This document shows positions 17,712 to 26,025 of a stretch of DNA of 64,000 nucleotides, piece after piece (the first letter of the stretch is position 1; each line of letters opens with the position of its first letter). Made by a program: the position numbers and the translations under genes. Origin of the DNA: Pseudomonas lactis. GTDB taxonomy: Bacteria > Pseudomonadota > Gammaproteobacteria > Pseudomonadales > Pseudomonadaceae. The notes below the pieces were generated by a model. The model ran no database searches and had not been told where the DNA came from. It worked only from the letters and a program-made list of their open reading frames with translations. Where the stretch lies: positions 147,108-211,107 of the forward strand of contig NZ_JYLO01000013.1 of assembly GCF_001439845.1 (NCBI RefSeq). The letters run 5' to 3'.

Positions 17712-18587
17712 TTAAACGATGAAGCGGGGTTCGGGCAGCCCTTGGACGCCGGGGTTGAGGGCGAACACGCCACCGGACAGCGACTGTTCACTCGGGTCGT
17801 CACGGATGGAAGTGACGTACAGAGTGTCCAGGCGGCTGCCACCGAAGGCGCACATGGTGGGTTTTTTCACCGGCACGCTCAGGGAGCGGTCCAGGCGACC
17901 GTCGGGGGTGAAACGGTGGATCAGCCCGGCGTCGTTGGCGCAGATCCAGTAGCCGCCCTCGGCGTCCACGGCCGCACCGTCGGGGCGCCCAGGAAAGTCG
18001 TTCATATCAATGAACAGGCGGCGATTGGACGGTGTACCGGTCTCGATGTCGTAGTCGAACGCCCAGACCTGTTGCACCCGCGGGTGTGAATCGGAGGCGT
18101 ACATCGTGCGGCCATCGGGGCTGAAGGCCAGGCCGTTGAGGGTGATGAACCCGCCCAGTTGCGCGTGGGGCGCAGTCCCGGACGCATAGCGATAAAGGAC
18201 GCCCTCGGCGGCGTTCAAGCCCATGTCCAGCACCATGCTGCCGGCCCAGAAACGGCCCTGGCGATCGCAGCGGCCATCGTTCAAACGCATGTCCGGGCGT
18301 GAATGCTCGATGCTGGCCAGCGGCACGGTGTCGAGGCTGCCGTCGTTGTGGGCCGTGAGTTGAAAGAAGCCGGTTTGCATCCCCGCGACCCAATTGCCCG
18401 CTTGGGTGCGCGCAATACAGGCGAGCATCTCTGGGGCTTTCCACGCCGCCAGATGGCCGGTGGCGGCGTTCCAGCGTTGCAGGCCGCCGTTGGGGATATC
18501 CACCCAATACAGCGCGTTTTCTTCAGGCACCCACACCGGGCATTCGCCCACGGCGTTACGGGCGTCGACAATCAATTCAGCACACAT
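17712..18587 (-). CDS. uxuL: Uronic acid lactonase, SMP-30/gluconolactonase family
   Basis: Six-bladed beta-propeller hydrolase. It should open the aldarolactone produced by uronate dehydrogenase to galactarate or glucarate. The start MCAELIVDARNAVGE (ATG at 18587, 291 aa) is preferred because AAGGGA lies at proper spacing; an ATG two codons upstream touches that site. Family features are VGECPVWVPEENALYWVDI (metal Glu), LNDGRCDRQGRFWAGSM (metal Asn), and SPDGRTMYASDS with the catalytic Asp. It sits 26 bases after udh, the arrangement known for UxuL in P. syringae. Confidence 0.9.
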   Translation of the reverse strand: MCAELIVDARNAVGECPVWVPEENALYWVDIPNGGLQRWNAATGHLAAWKAPEMLACIARTQAGNWVAGMQTGFFQLTAHNDGSLDTVPLASIEHSRPDMRLNDGRCDRQGRFWAGSMVLDMGLNAAEGVLYRYASGTAPHAQLGGFITLNGLAFSPDGRTMYASDSHPRVQQVWAFDYDIETGTPSNRRLFIDMNDFPGRPDGAAVDAEGGYWICANDAGLIHRFTPDGRLDRSLSVPVKKPTMCAFGGSRLDTLYVTSIRDDPSEQSLSGGVFALNPGVQGLPEPRFIV

Positions 18588-18613
18588 GGTCATTCCCTTG
18601 GGTTGCTGGGCAC

Positions 18614-19432
18614 TCAGTCACCGAACGGCCCCGCCGCGCAGAACGCACCGCCCTGGTAGACCTTGGCCGGGTCATCGGCGGCCACGGGCGGTTGGGCTTC
18701 AACCTCGGCGCGGAACACTTCGGAGCTGTCCTTGGGCGCAAAGCCCAGGTGCGCGGCGTAGCGGTTGTCCCACCAGGTATCGAGGTTGGCCGACATGCCG
18801 TACACCACGGTATGGCCGACGTTGGGCGTGTACAGCGCGCGTTCGAGCAGTTGGGTCAAGTCGTCGAAACTCAGCCAGGTGTGCATCATCCGGCGGTTCT
18901 GCGGTTGCGGGAACGAGGAGCCGATACGGATGCTCACGGTCTGTATGCCATACCGGTCGAAGTAGAAACTGGCCATGTCTTCGCCGTAGGATTTGGACAG
19001 GCCGTAGTAACTGTCCGGGCGACGCGGGGAGTGGGCGTCGAGTTGCTCGCCCTGTTTGTAGAAACCGATCACGTGGTTGGAACTGGCGAAGATCACCCGC
19101 TTGACCCCGTGGCGGCGGGCGGCTTCGTAGATATGGAAAATGCCACTGATGTTCGCGCCCAGCACCTCTTCGAACGAGCGCTCCACCGACACACCGCCAA
19201 AGTGCAGGATGGCGTCGACGCCCTCTACCAGCTGATGCACGGCGTGTTTGTCGGCCAGGTCGCAGGTTTGCACTTCTTCGCGAGCATCGGTGGCGGGGGC
19301 CATTTCAGCGATATCCGAAAGGCGCAGCACTTGGGCATAAGGACGCATGCGTTCACGCAGGACTTTGCCCAGGCCACCGGCGGCACCGGTAAGCAGCAGG
19401 CGGTTGAAGGGAGTGGGAGTGGTGGTGGTCAT
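18614..19432 (-). CDS. udh: Uronate dehydrogenase
   Basis: NAD-dependent short-chain dehydrogenase that oxidises D-galacturonate or D-glucuronate to the 1,5-aldarolactone. The 272-residue protein reads closely like characterised P. syringae Udh: FNRLLLTGAAGGLGKVLRE with GxxGxxG (G16, G19, G22), LHFGGVSVER, and the catalytic SYYGLSK (Y143, K147). First gene of the udh-uxuL-TRAP block; an operator-like 20-bp motif lies 18 bases before its start. GGAAGG provides the ribosome site. Confidence 0.95.
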   Translation of the reverse strand: MTTTTPTPFNRLLLTGAAGGLGKVLRERMRPYAQVLRLSDIAEMAPATDAREEVQTCDLADKHAVHQLVEGVDAILHFGGVSVERSFEEVLGANISGIFHIYEAARRHGVKRVIFASSNHVIGFYKQGEQLDAHSPRRPDSYYGLSKSYGEDMASFYFDRYGIQTVSIRIGSSFPQPQNRRMMHTWLSFDDLTQLLERALYTPNVGHTVVYGMSANLDTWWDNRYAAHLGFAPKDSSEVFRAEVEAQPPVAADDPAKVYQGGAFCAAGPFGD

Positions 19433-19449
19433 GGGCCTTCCAGATTTTT

Positions 19450-19469
19450 GTTGTAGGTTGTCGTATGAC
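19450..19469. promoter_or_regulatory. Operator-like site upstream of udh
   Basis: Plus strand reads GTTGTAGGTTGTCGTATGAC, 15 of 20 bases identical to the site upstream of the OprD gene (20963-20982). The imperfect palindrome resembles binding sites of GntR-type regulators. The regulator gene is not in the window. Confidence 0.6.
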
Positions 19470-19533
19470 TATGGGGAAATAGTGTTAGGGATTCCTGGTG
19501 TTGTCAACTTCCTTCCCGGCGCATGAGATCAAA

Positions 19534-19622
19534 TGTGGGAGCTGGCTCGCCTGCGATAGCGGTGGGTCAGAAAAGGGTGTGGTAACTGACCCACCGCCAT
19601 CGCAGGCAAGCCAGCTCCCACA
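19534..19622. repeat. REPIN (GTGGGAGCTGGCTTGCC type)
   Basis: Inverted pair TGTGGGAGCTGGCTCGCCTG ... CAGGCAAGCCAGCTCCCACA between the OprD gene and udh, separating the porin gene from the rest of the uronate cluster. Confidence 0.92.
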
Positions 19623-19663
19623 TGGATGTGCGGCACCTTTGAGATCGAGTTCGACACTGGAAC

Positions 19664-20926
19664 CTACAACAATGAAATCGGATAACTGATAAAAATCCGA
19701 TTCTCATCGAACTCGTTATTGCTGAAGTCCCGGCGCATGGTTGAGTTGCGCCACTTTACATTCAGGTTCTTCAGCGCACCGCTCTGCACCGTGTAGGCCA
19801 GCTCCGACTCACGCCCCCACTCTTTGCCGTCGGTGATCGCCCCAGTGTGTACGTTGCTGCCGCTGATATAACGGTTCATCAGGGTCAGCCCCGGAACCCC
19901 GAGCACCACAAAGTTAAAGTCATGGCGCACCTGCCAGGACTTTTCCTTGGCGTTGTCGTAGCTGGCGTTGTAGCTGTCGTTGGCCAGGGTGCCGCCGCTG
20001 GTGCCGTTGATGCGCATCCAGGCGCTGTCGCCACTGAGTTTTTGCAGGCCGACGTAGAAGGTGTGGCCGTTGTATTTGGCTGAGAGCAGGGCGAACAGGG
20101 TTTTGTTATCGAGGTCGCCGGCCAGGGCGCTGCCGTCTTCCTTGCCGTTGAAGAAGCCGAGGTTGGCCCCCAAGGTCCAGTCGCCCACCGGCTGGCTGTG
20201 GGTGAGGTTGAGGTACTGCTGCTGGTAGATATCAGTCAGTTCGGCGTACCACAGGCCGACCTGGGTACGTTTGTCATTGAAGGTGTATTCGCCGCCGCCG
20301 AAGTTGAAACGGTCCGAGGTGAACGCGGCTTTGCCGTTCATGAACATGTCTTCCATGCTCGCGTCGTTGCGCGGGCTGTTGCCGCGAAACTGACCGCCAT
20401 AGAGGGTTAGCCCGGCAATCTCATTGGAGGTGATTTGTCCGCCACGAAAGGTCTGGGGCAGAGAACGGCCATCGTCGGAACGCAGGATTGGCAGCACCGG
20501 CATCCATTCGCCAACCTTCAACTCGGTTTTCGACAGCCTGGTTTTCAGTGCGACACCCAGGCGCCCGAAATTGTCGGCGGGGCGGCCATCGTCATGTACC
20601 GGTAGCAGTTGCGTGCCGGCGGTGCCTTTGCCGCCATCGAGCTTTTGCGAATACAGGCCCAACACGTCTATCCCGAAGCCGACCGTGCCCTGAGTAAAGC
20701 CGGACTTGGCATCGAGGATAAAATTCTGCGTCCACTCTTCGGCCTTGCCCTGGGGGTTGGTCGGGTTGGTGAAGTTGCGGTTGAAGTAGGCGTTACGCAG
20801 ATTGAGCGTGGCCTTGGCGTCGTCGATAAAGCCTTCGGCATGGGCACCCAGCGGCAGGGTGACGGCCAGGCTGCCGAGACCGAGAAGGCCCAGGCGCGTG
20901 CAGGAATGGCGGGCGGATTGACTCAC
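19664..20926 (-). CDS. OprD-family outer membrane porin, probably for uronates
   Basis: A 420-residue substrate-specific porin. GTG start at 20926 with GGGAG eight bases before; signal peptide to about residue 30 (LPLGAHA). The mature part begins EGFIDDAKATLNLRNAYFNRNF, the standard OprD-family opening, and ends in beta strands closing with FISYPISLL. PTFRGGQITSNEIAGL..GQF and the alternating aromatic strands fit the 18-strand barrel. It lies upstream of udh on the same strand with a matching operator site, so it probably admits glucuronate/galacturonate. The substrate is inferred. Confidence 0.92.
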   Translation of the reverse strand: MSQSARHSCTRLGLLGLGSLAVTLPLGAHAEGFIDDAKATLNLRNAYFNRNFTNPTNPQGKAEEWTQNFILDAKSGFTQGTVGFGIDVLGLYSQKLDGGKGTAGTQLLPVHDDGRPADNFGRLGVALKTRLSKTELKVGEWMPVLPILRSDDGRSLPQTFRGGQITSNEIAGLTLYGGQFRGNSPRNDASMEDMFMNGKAAFTSDRFNFGGGEYTFNDKRTQVGLWYAELTDIYQQQYLNLTHSQPVGDWTLGANLGFFNGKEDGSALAGDLDNKTLFALLSAKYNGHTFYVGLQKLSGDSAWMRINGTSGGTLANDSYNASYDNAKEKSWQVRHDFNFVVLGVPGLTLMNRYISGSNVHTGAITDGKEWGRESELAYTVQSGALKNLNVKWRNSTMRRDFSNNEFDENRIFISYPISLL

Positions 20927-20962
20927 AGTGAGGCTCCCTTTGTTTTGTTGTTTTTATTATTT

Positions 20963-20982
20963 GTTATACGTCGTCGTACAAC
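20963..20982. promoter_or_regulatory. Operator-like palindrome upstream of the OprD gene
   Basis: GTTATACGTCGTCGTACAAC: two 10-base arms with 8 of 10 complementary positions, 37 bases before the porin start. It matches the udh site at 15 of 20 positions, indicating one regulator for both transcripts. Confidence 0.65.
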
Positions 20983-21079
20983 ATTGAGCGCGATATTTGC
21001 GAGGTTTTCGGGGCGTGTCAAGCAGAAGTTATATGATGACTTGGGTGAAACGATTCAACGCAGCGGCACGGTTGCCCTC

Positions 21080-21179
21080 TGTAGGAGCGAGCTTGCTCGC
21101 GAAAAACGTCAACGATAACGCGTGCTTCCTGAATGAACGCGGCGCCTGTGAGTTTTTCGCGAGCAAGCTCGCTCCTACA
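21080..21179. repeat. 100-bp REPIN, copy 2 of 3
   Basis: Same length and nearly the same sequence as 13705-13804. It lies between the OprD gene promoter and the 3' end of copD. Confidence 0.92.
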
Positions 21180-21202
21180 TGGATTGCATTGCGACGCAGG
21201 TT

Positions 21203-22060
21203 TCAGTCAGCCATCACCATCGGCGGTAACGTTCCAAGCAGGGAAACCGCCGCCACCGCTGCAAGGCCCAGCAGCCACTCCATCATCACACTGGCTTTCA
21301 AACTGCCCAGGCGTTGCTCGCAGCGCTCGATACGCAACCGGTTCAACAACGCCAACCCCAGCATACCCAGCACCAGCCCCACCTTGATCAGCAAAATCAA
21401 GGCAAACCCTTGGAAGAGCGGGGTGGGCCATAGTTGCCCGGTGAGCACGCGCACGTTGATCAGCCCGGTTACCAGCAAGCCGCCGACCAGGCCATATCCC
21501 ACACCACTGAAGCGACGCAAAATCGGCTCCAGGCGCTGGCCTTGCGCCTGCTGGAGGATCAGCACCAACACCAGCAACCCCCCGAGCCAGGCCCCAACGC
21601 ACAGCAGGTGCACCACCTGGTTGAGAATCAGCAACTGTCCACTCAGCCCGTCGAGCATGGCGCCGTGACCTACGGGTGCCAGGGTTGCCAGCAGCAGGGC
21701 GAGCAGCGGCAAGCGCAAGGCCGGCCAGGGCTTGATCAGCACGATCACCAGCAGCAGGTTCAGCAGCAGATGCCAGGCCCATACCTGACCAAAAAAGGTC
21801 TTGCCCAGCACCAACTGGAGGGTGGCCGGTTGCAGCGCCGCGTCCCAACTGCCGGCCATGCTGGCGGTGATCAACAGCAACCACGCAACACCGGTGACGA
21901 GCCCCAACCCAGCCAGGCCACGGGTGATGCGCAGCAGTTGCCGGTCCAGTGTCGGTTGCACATCAGCGCCGAGCAGCCAGGGCCTCAACCCCCAGGCCCC
22001 GAACATCAACAGCACGACGATGAAATGCAGGAAGCGGCACAGCACCAGCAGGGTTGCCAT
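21203..22060 (-). CDS. copD: Copper resistance inner membrane protein CopD
   Basis: A 285-residue integral membrane protein with about eight helices, consistent with the CopD/YcnJ domain. Conserved His residues lie in membrane segments: VLCRFLHFIVVLLMFGAW, GHGAMLDGLSG and NQVVHLLCVGAWLGGL. It is thought to move copper across the inner membrane with CopC as periplasmic donor. The start lies three bases after the copC stop. Confidence 0.92.
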   Translation of the reverse strand: MATLLVLCRFLHFIVVLLMFGAWGLRPWLLGADVQPTLDRQLLRITRGLAGLGLVTGVAWLLLITASMAGSWDAALQPATLQLVLGKTFFGQVWAWHLLLNLLLVIVLIKPWPALRLPLLALLLATLAPVGHGAMLDGLSGQLLILNQVVHLLCVGAWLGGLLVLVLILQQAQGQRLEPILRRFSGVGYGLVGGLLVTGLINVRVLTGQLWPTPLFQGFALILLIKVGLVLGMLGLALLNRLRIERCEQRLGSLKASVMMEWLLGLAAVAAVSLLGTLPPMVMAD

Positions 22061-22063
22061 GGG

Positions 22064-22429
22064 TTATTGGCCGACCTTGAAACTGTAAGTGCCTTCGCTT
22101 TTGTGAGTGTCGACGGACACTGCATGCCATTCGACTTTATAGGTGCCGTTTGCCAGCGCAGCGGCAGGCGTGACCACCAGGGTCTTCTTGTCGGCGCCCG
22201 GAGTTTCCAGGCCCTTGATCGCAATTTCGGTGCCGTCCTTGCTCAGGGACACCTTGGTGAAGGTGGCTTCGACGCCTTCGCTGAAGGTCAGGCGCAGGTC
22301 TTTGGGTGCGGCGACATTGCTGTCAGCCGCAGGCTCCGCGCTCTTGAGGTGGGCGTGGGCAAACGCCGTGGAGGCGCCCAGCAGGGCAGTGAACAGGACA
22401 GCAGCGGTCAGGGACTTCTTGAGCAACAT
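22064..22429 (-). CDS. copC: Periplasmic copper-binding protein CopC
   Basis: A 121-residue secreted protein; signal peptide cleaved at TAFA|HAHLK so that the mature chain begins with His, as needed for the Cu(II) histidine-brace site. A second ligand set appears in EWHAVSVDTHKSEGTY. The Met-rich Cu(I) loop of plasmid CopC is absent, so this is the Cu(II)-only chromosomal type. Forms an operon with copD. Confidence 0.93.
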   Translation of the reverse strand: MLLKKSLTAAVLFTALLGASTAFAHAHLKSAEPAADSNVAAPKDLRLTFSEGVEATFTKVSLSKDGTEIAIKGLETPGADKKTLVVTPAAALANGTYKVEWHAVSVDTHKSEGTYSFKVGQ

Positions 22430-22545
22430 TGTTCAACACCGATCAGAGGATAGGAGTCGGCAGTGTACGAAGTTTCGGCTTGGCCTGTCGCCCCGATCTA
22501 GAGCCGGTGGTAGTCTTTAGGCCGTGTTGTTGTCAGGGAGCCCTT

Positions 22546-23166
22546 ATGGGCAATCACAAGATCGGAATTCGTCGGGTCAACGTCGAGAAAATCCTGCTGG
22601 CGGCGGAGAAGGTCTTCGCCAACAAGGGCTATGGCAGCACCGCCATGGCCGACATCGCCGAAGAAGCGCAACTGCCGCGCTCCAACCTGCATTACTACTT
22701 CACCACCAAAAGCGAGCTGTACAGCGCGGTGCTGTTCGACCTGCTGGAGTTGTGGAAGCAGGACGCCCTGAGCTTTGAAACCTTTGACGACCCTCGTGTG
22801 GTGCTCAGCAGCTACATCCGCGCCAAGATGCAGCGCTCGCGCACGCGCCCGTATGGCTCCAAGGTCTGGGCCAATGAAATCATCCACGGCGCGCCCACAC
22901 TCGGCGAGGCCCTGGATGAAAGCCTGTACGACTGGGCCAAGATGAAGGAAGCGAAGATTCGCCAATGGGTGCAAGACAAACGCATCCTGCCGGTGGAGCC
23001 CTCGAGCCTGTTGTACATGATCTGGGCCTCGACCCAGCACTATGCCGACTTCGACCACCAGGTGAAGATTTTGAATGATCACCAGCCGTTGTCGGACAGG
23101 CAGTTCGAGAAGGCCATTCAGACAGTGACCAGTGTGATTTTGCGCGGGATTGGCTTGGAACCTTGA
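22546..23166 (+). CDS. TetR-family regulator, RutR-like
   Basis: A 206-residue regulator starting MGNHKIGIRRVNVEK (ATG 22546, AGGGAG before it). The N-terminal TetR helix-turn-helix reads ILLAAEKVFANKGYGSTAMADIAEEAQLPRSNLHYYFTTKSEL. The C-terminal domain (YDWAKMKEAKIRQWVQDKRI...LYMIWASTQHYADFD) is like RutR, which senses uracil/thymine. It is convergent with the preT-preA genes, which supports control of pyrimidine catabolism. Assignment as the cluster's regulator is inferred. Confidence 0.85.
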   Translation: MGNHKIGIRRVNVEKILLAAEKVFANKGYGSTAMADIAEEAQLPRSNLHYYFTTKSELYSAVLFDLLELWKQDALSFETFDDPRVVLSSYIRAKMQRSRTRPYGSKVWANEIIHGAPTLGEALDESLYDWAKMKEAKIRQWVQDKRILPVEPSSLLYMIWASTQHYADFDHQVKILNDHQPLSDRQFEKAIQTVTSVILRGIGLEP

Positions 23167-23172
23167 GCTGAT

Positions 23173-23280
23173 CGTTCCCACGCTCCGCGTGGGAATGCCG
23201 CCCTGGACGCTCTGCGTCCGCTCTTGCCAGGGTGACGCGGAGCGTCACAGGATGCGTTCCCACGCGGAGCGTGGGAACGA
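23173..23280. repeat. REPIN (GTTCCCACGCTCCGCGTGGGAA type)
   Basis: Outer hairpins CGTTCCCACGCTCCGCGTGG and its complement, with inner GACGC..GCGTC hairpins. It forms the convergent gap between the TetR gene and preA. The same family occurs at 25964-26014 and 30974-31084. Confidence 0.9.
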
Positions 23281-23290
23281 GGGACAAGGA

Positions 23291-24565
23291 TTACACCGCT
23301 TCCCGGTAAGGATTGCGCGGGTCCTGCGTCCAGTTCAAAAACGGCTTGCCGGTATCGATCGGCACCATCTCGATGCAGTCGGCCACCGGGCAAGTGATCT
23401 GGCACAGGTTGCAGCCCACGCATTCATCATCGATCACCTCATACAGATGCGTGCCATCGGCCTGCTTCAAGCTGGCAATGGCCTGGTGCGAGGTGTCCTC
23501 GCAGGCAATATGGCAACGCCCACAGCCAATGCACGCCTCTTGGTCTATCTTGGCGATGACCTGGTAGTTGATGTCCAGGTACTTCCAGTCTGTGGTATTG
23601 CCCACCGCCCGCCCGGAAAACGCCTGCAGGTTGGCATGGCCCTGGCTGTCCATCCAGCGCGACAAGCCGTCCTTCATCTCTTCAACGATGCGAAACCCAT
23701 GCAGCATCGCCGCCGTGCACACCTGTACCGCGCCGCAGCCCAGGGCGACAAACTCCGCCGCATCCCGCCAGGTGCCGATACCGCCGATGCCGCAGATCGG
23801 CAGGCCGTGGGTCTGTGGGTCGCGGGCGATTTCGGCGACCATGTTCAACGCAATCGGCTTGACCGCCGAGCCGCAGTAACCGCCGTGGGTGCTCTGGGTG
23901 CCGACCACCGGCAGCGCGACCATACGTTCCAGGTCCACGCTGGTGATGGAGTTGATGGTGTTGATCAGCGACACCGCATCCGCGCCACCGCGATAGGCCG
24001 CCCGCGCCGCCACGCGGATGTCGGTGATGTTCGGCGTGAGCTTGACGATCACCGGCAGCGAACAATACGTCTTGCACCAGCGCGTCACTTGCTCCACGTA
24101 CTCCGGCACCTGGCCGACGGCGGCGCCCATGCCCCGTTCGGGCATGCCGTGGGGGCAGCCGAAGTTCAGCTCGATGCCGTCGCAGCCGGTCGCCTCCACC
24201 AAGGGCAGGATGTTCTTCCAGGACGCTTCGACACAAGGCACCATCAGCGAGACGATCAGCGCGCGGTCCGGCCAGTCCTTTTTCACCTGGGTGATTTCCC
24301 GCAGGTTGATCTCCAGGGAACGGTCGGTGATCAGTTCGATATTGTTGATGCCCAGCACTTCACGGTTGGCGCCATAGTGCGCGGAGTAGCGCGACGACAC
24401 GTTCACCGCCGCCGGATCTTCCCCCAGGGTTTTCCACACCACGCCACCCCAGCCGGCCTCGAACGCACGCACCACATTGTAGGCTTTGTCGGTGGGCGGC
24501 GCGGAGGCCAGCCAGAATGGATTGGGCGCTTTGATTCCGGCGAATACAATCGAGAGATCGGCCAT
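23291..24565 (-). CDS. preA: NAD-dependent dihydropyrimidine dehydrogenase subunit PreA
   Basis: FMN/iron-sulfur subunit that reduces uracil/thymine to dihydropyrimidines. 424 residues, start MADLSIVFAGIKAPNPFW, its ATG overlapping the preT stop (TAATG). The dihydroorotate-dehydrogenase-like barrel includes ELNFGCPHGMPERGMG, which holds the catalytic Cys, and CGIGGIGTWRDAAEF. The C-terminal ferredoxin domain has two 4Fe-4S sets, CIGCGRCHIAC and CVGCNLCQITCPVADC. Works with PreT as electron entry. Confidence 0.95.
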   Translation of the reverse strand: MADLSIVFAGIKAPNPFWLASAPPTDKAYNVVRAFEAGWGGVVWKTLGEDPAAVNVSSRYSAHYGANREVLGINNIELITDRSLEINLREITQVKKDWPDRALIVSLMVPCVEASWKNILPLVEATGCDGIELNFGCPHGMPERGMGAAVGQVPEYVEQVTRWCKTYCSLPVIVKLTPNITDIRVAARAAYRGGADAVSLINTINSITSVDLERMVALPVVGTQSTHGGYCGSAVKPIALNMVAEIARDPQTHGLPICGIGGIGTWRDAAEFVALGCGAVQVCTAAMLHGFRIVEEMKDGLSRWMDSQGHANLQAFSGRAVGNTTDWKYLDINYQVIAKIDQEACIGCGRCHIACEDTSHQAIASLKQADGTHLYEVIDDECVGCNLCQITCPVADCIEMVPIDTGKPFLNWTQDPRNPYREAV

Positions 24566-25932
24566 TACGCAGCCTCCACAGTCAGCATGAGTTGGGCATG
24601 CATGGCTTCGGCGGCCCGCTTGCCATGTTGTACTGCCTGGACGGTGAGGTCCTGGCCGAGGCTGACGCAATCGCCGCCGGCATACACCCCAGGGATGCTG
24701 GTGCGCAGTTGCTCATCGACGAAGATGCGCTCGCCGACGCGGTGCAACTGCTGGGCCAGCGGGTCGTGCAGGGCGTCGTTGTCGAAGCCTTGCCCGATCG
24801 CCTTGAAGATCGCATCGGCGGCCAGTTCGAAGGTTTCCCCGGTCGGCAACAGGCGACCGTTTTCCAGGCGGGTGCGGGCAAAGCGCATGCCGCGTACGCG
24901 GCCTTGGTCGTCGAGCAGAACTTCGTCGGGTTGGGCCCAGGTCAACAGCCGTACCTGATTGGCCTTGGCGATGTCCTGTTCGTGGTGGGTCGCGCCCATG
25001 TCGGCCAGGCCACGGCGGTACACTAGGTTGACATCGCGGGCACCGAGGCGGGCCATCTGCACGGCCATGTCGATGGCGGTGTTGCCGGCGCCGAGCACAA
25101 TGCAACGGTCGGCCAGGGGCAGTTGGGTGAGGTCGTCGGCCTGGCGCAGTTCGCGGATATAGTCGGTGGCGGCGAGCAGGCCGGGGGCGTCCTCAAAAGG
25201 CAGACCCAGCTGTTTGCTGGCAGCGAGACCCAGGCCGAGGAACACCGAATCGAACTGCTGGTGCAGTTCGCTCAAGGTCAGGTTGTCGCCCAGGCGCTGG
25301 CCGTGGCGAACCTCGATGCCGCCAATCTGCAGGAGGAAATCCAGCTCCTTCTGGGCGAAGTCGTCCACCAGTTTGTATTTGGCGATTCCGTATTCATTCA
25401 GTCCGCCGGCTTTTTCCCGCGCTTCGAAAATCACCACGTCATGACCGTGCAAGGCGGCGCGGTGGGCGCAGGCCAAACCGGCTGGCCCGGCACCGACCAC
25501 GGCGATGCGCTTGCCGGTGGGCGCGGCGCGTTGGAACGGGTGTTCGCTGAAGTGCGCGTTGTCGATGGCGTAGCGTTGCAACAGGCCGATCAGCACAGGG
25601 GCGCATTCTTCGGCGTTATTGCGCACGCACGCTTGCTGGCAAAGGATTTCCGTCGGGCACACCCGCGCGCAACTGCCACCGAGGATGTTGGCCGAGAGGA
25701 TCTTCTGCGCGGCGCCTTGCACGTTGTCGGTGTGGATGTTGCGGATGAACGACGGAATGTCGATCTCGCTGGGGCACGCATTCACACAAGGCGCGTCGTA
25801 GCAGTACAGGCAGCGCGAGGCTTCCAGCTGGGCCTGGCGGGCGTTGAGGGGCGGTGCCAGGTCGGTGAACTGGCTGGCGAGGGTGGCCCCGTCTTCGCGG
25901 GGGTGGGGGAGGTGGGTCAGGGTCTGGATCAC
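24565..25932 (-). CDS. preT: NAD-dependent dihydropyrimidine dehydrogenase subunit PreT
   Basis: FAD/iron-sulfur subunit of the dehydrogenase, like the glutamate synthase small subunit. The preferred start is GTG at 25932 (reads MIQTLTHLPHPRED, 455 aa) with GTGAGG eight bases before; the frame stays open into the adjoining REP. N-terminal cysteine clusters CLYCYDAPCVNAC and CARVCPTEILCQQAC bind two 4Fe-4S centres; then VVGAGPAGLACAH (FAD) and LGAGNTAIDMA (NAD). First gene of preT-preA. Confidence 0.94.
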   Translation of the reverse strand: MIQTLTHLPHPREDGATLASQFTDLAPPLNARQAQLEASRCLYCYDAPCVNACPSEIDIPSFIRNIHTDNVQGAAQKILSANILGGSCARVCPTEILCQQACVRNNAEECAPVLIGLLQRYAIDNAHFSEHPFQRAAPTGKRIAVVGAGPAGLACAHRAALHGHDVVIFEAREKAGGLNEYGIAKYKLVDDFAQKELDFLLQIGGIEVRHGQRLGDNLTLSELHQQFDSVFLGLGLAASKQLGLPFEDAPGLLAATDYIRELRQADDLTQLPLADRCIVLGAGNTAIDMAVQMARLGARDVNLVYRRGLADMGATHHEQDIAKANQVRLLTWAQPDEVLLDDQGRVRGMRFARTRLENGRLLPTGETFELAADAIFKAIGQGFDNDALHDPLAQQLHRVGERIFVDEQLRTSIPGVYAGGDCVSLGQDLTVQAVQHGKRAAEAMHAQLMLTVEAA

Positions 25933-25963
25933 GGTGTTGGCCTCACGGTTATTGAGGTGGGCG

Positions 25964-26014
25964 ATCGTTCCCACGCTCTGCGTGGGAATGCCTCACTGGA
26001 CGCTCCGCGTCCGC
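25964..26014. repeat. Single REP of the GTTCCCACGC type
   Basis: A half-element (CGTTCCCACGCTCTGCGTGG followed by GGACGCTCCGCGTCC) between preT and the dihydropyrimidinase gene. It lacks the inverted partner seen at 23173-23280. Confidence 0.8.
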
Positions 26015-26025
26015 TTTTTTTGGAT

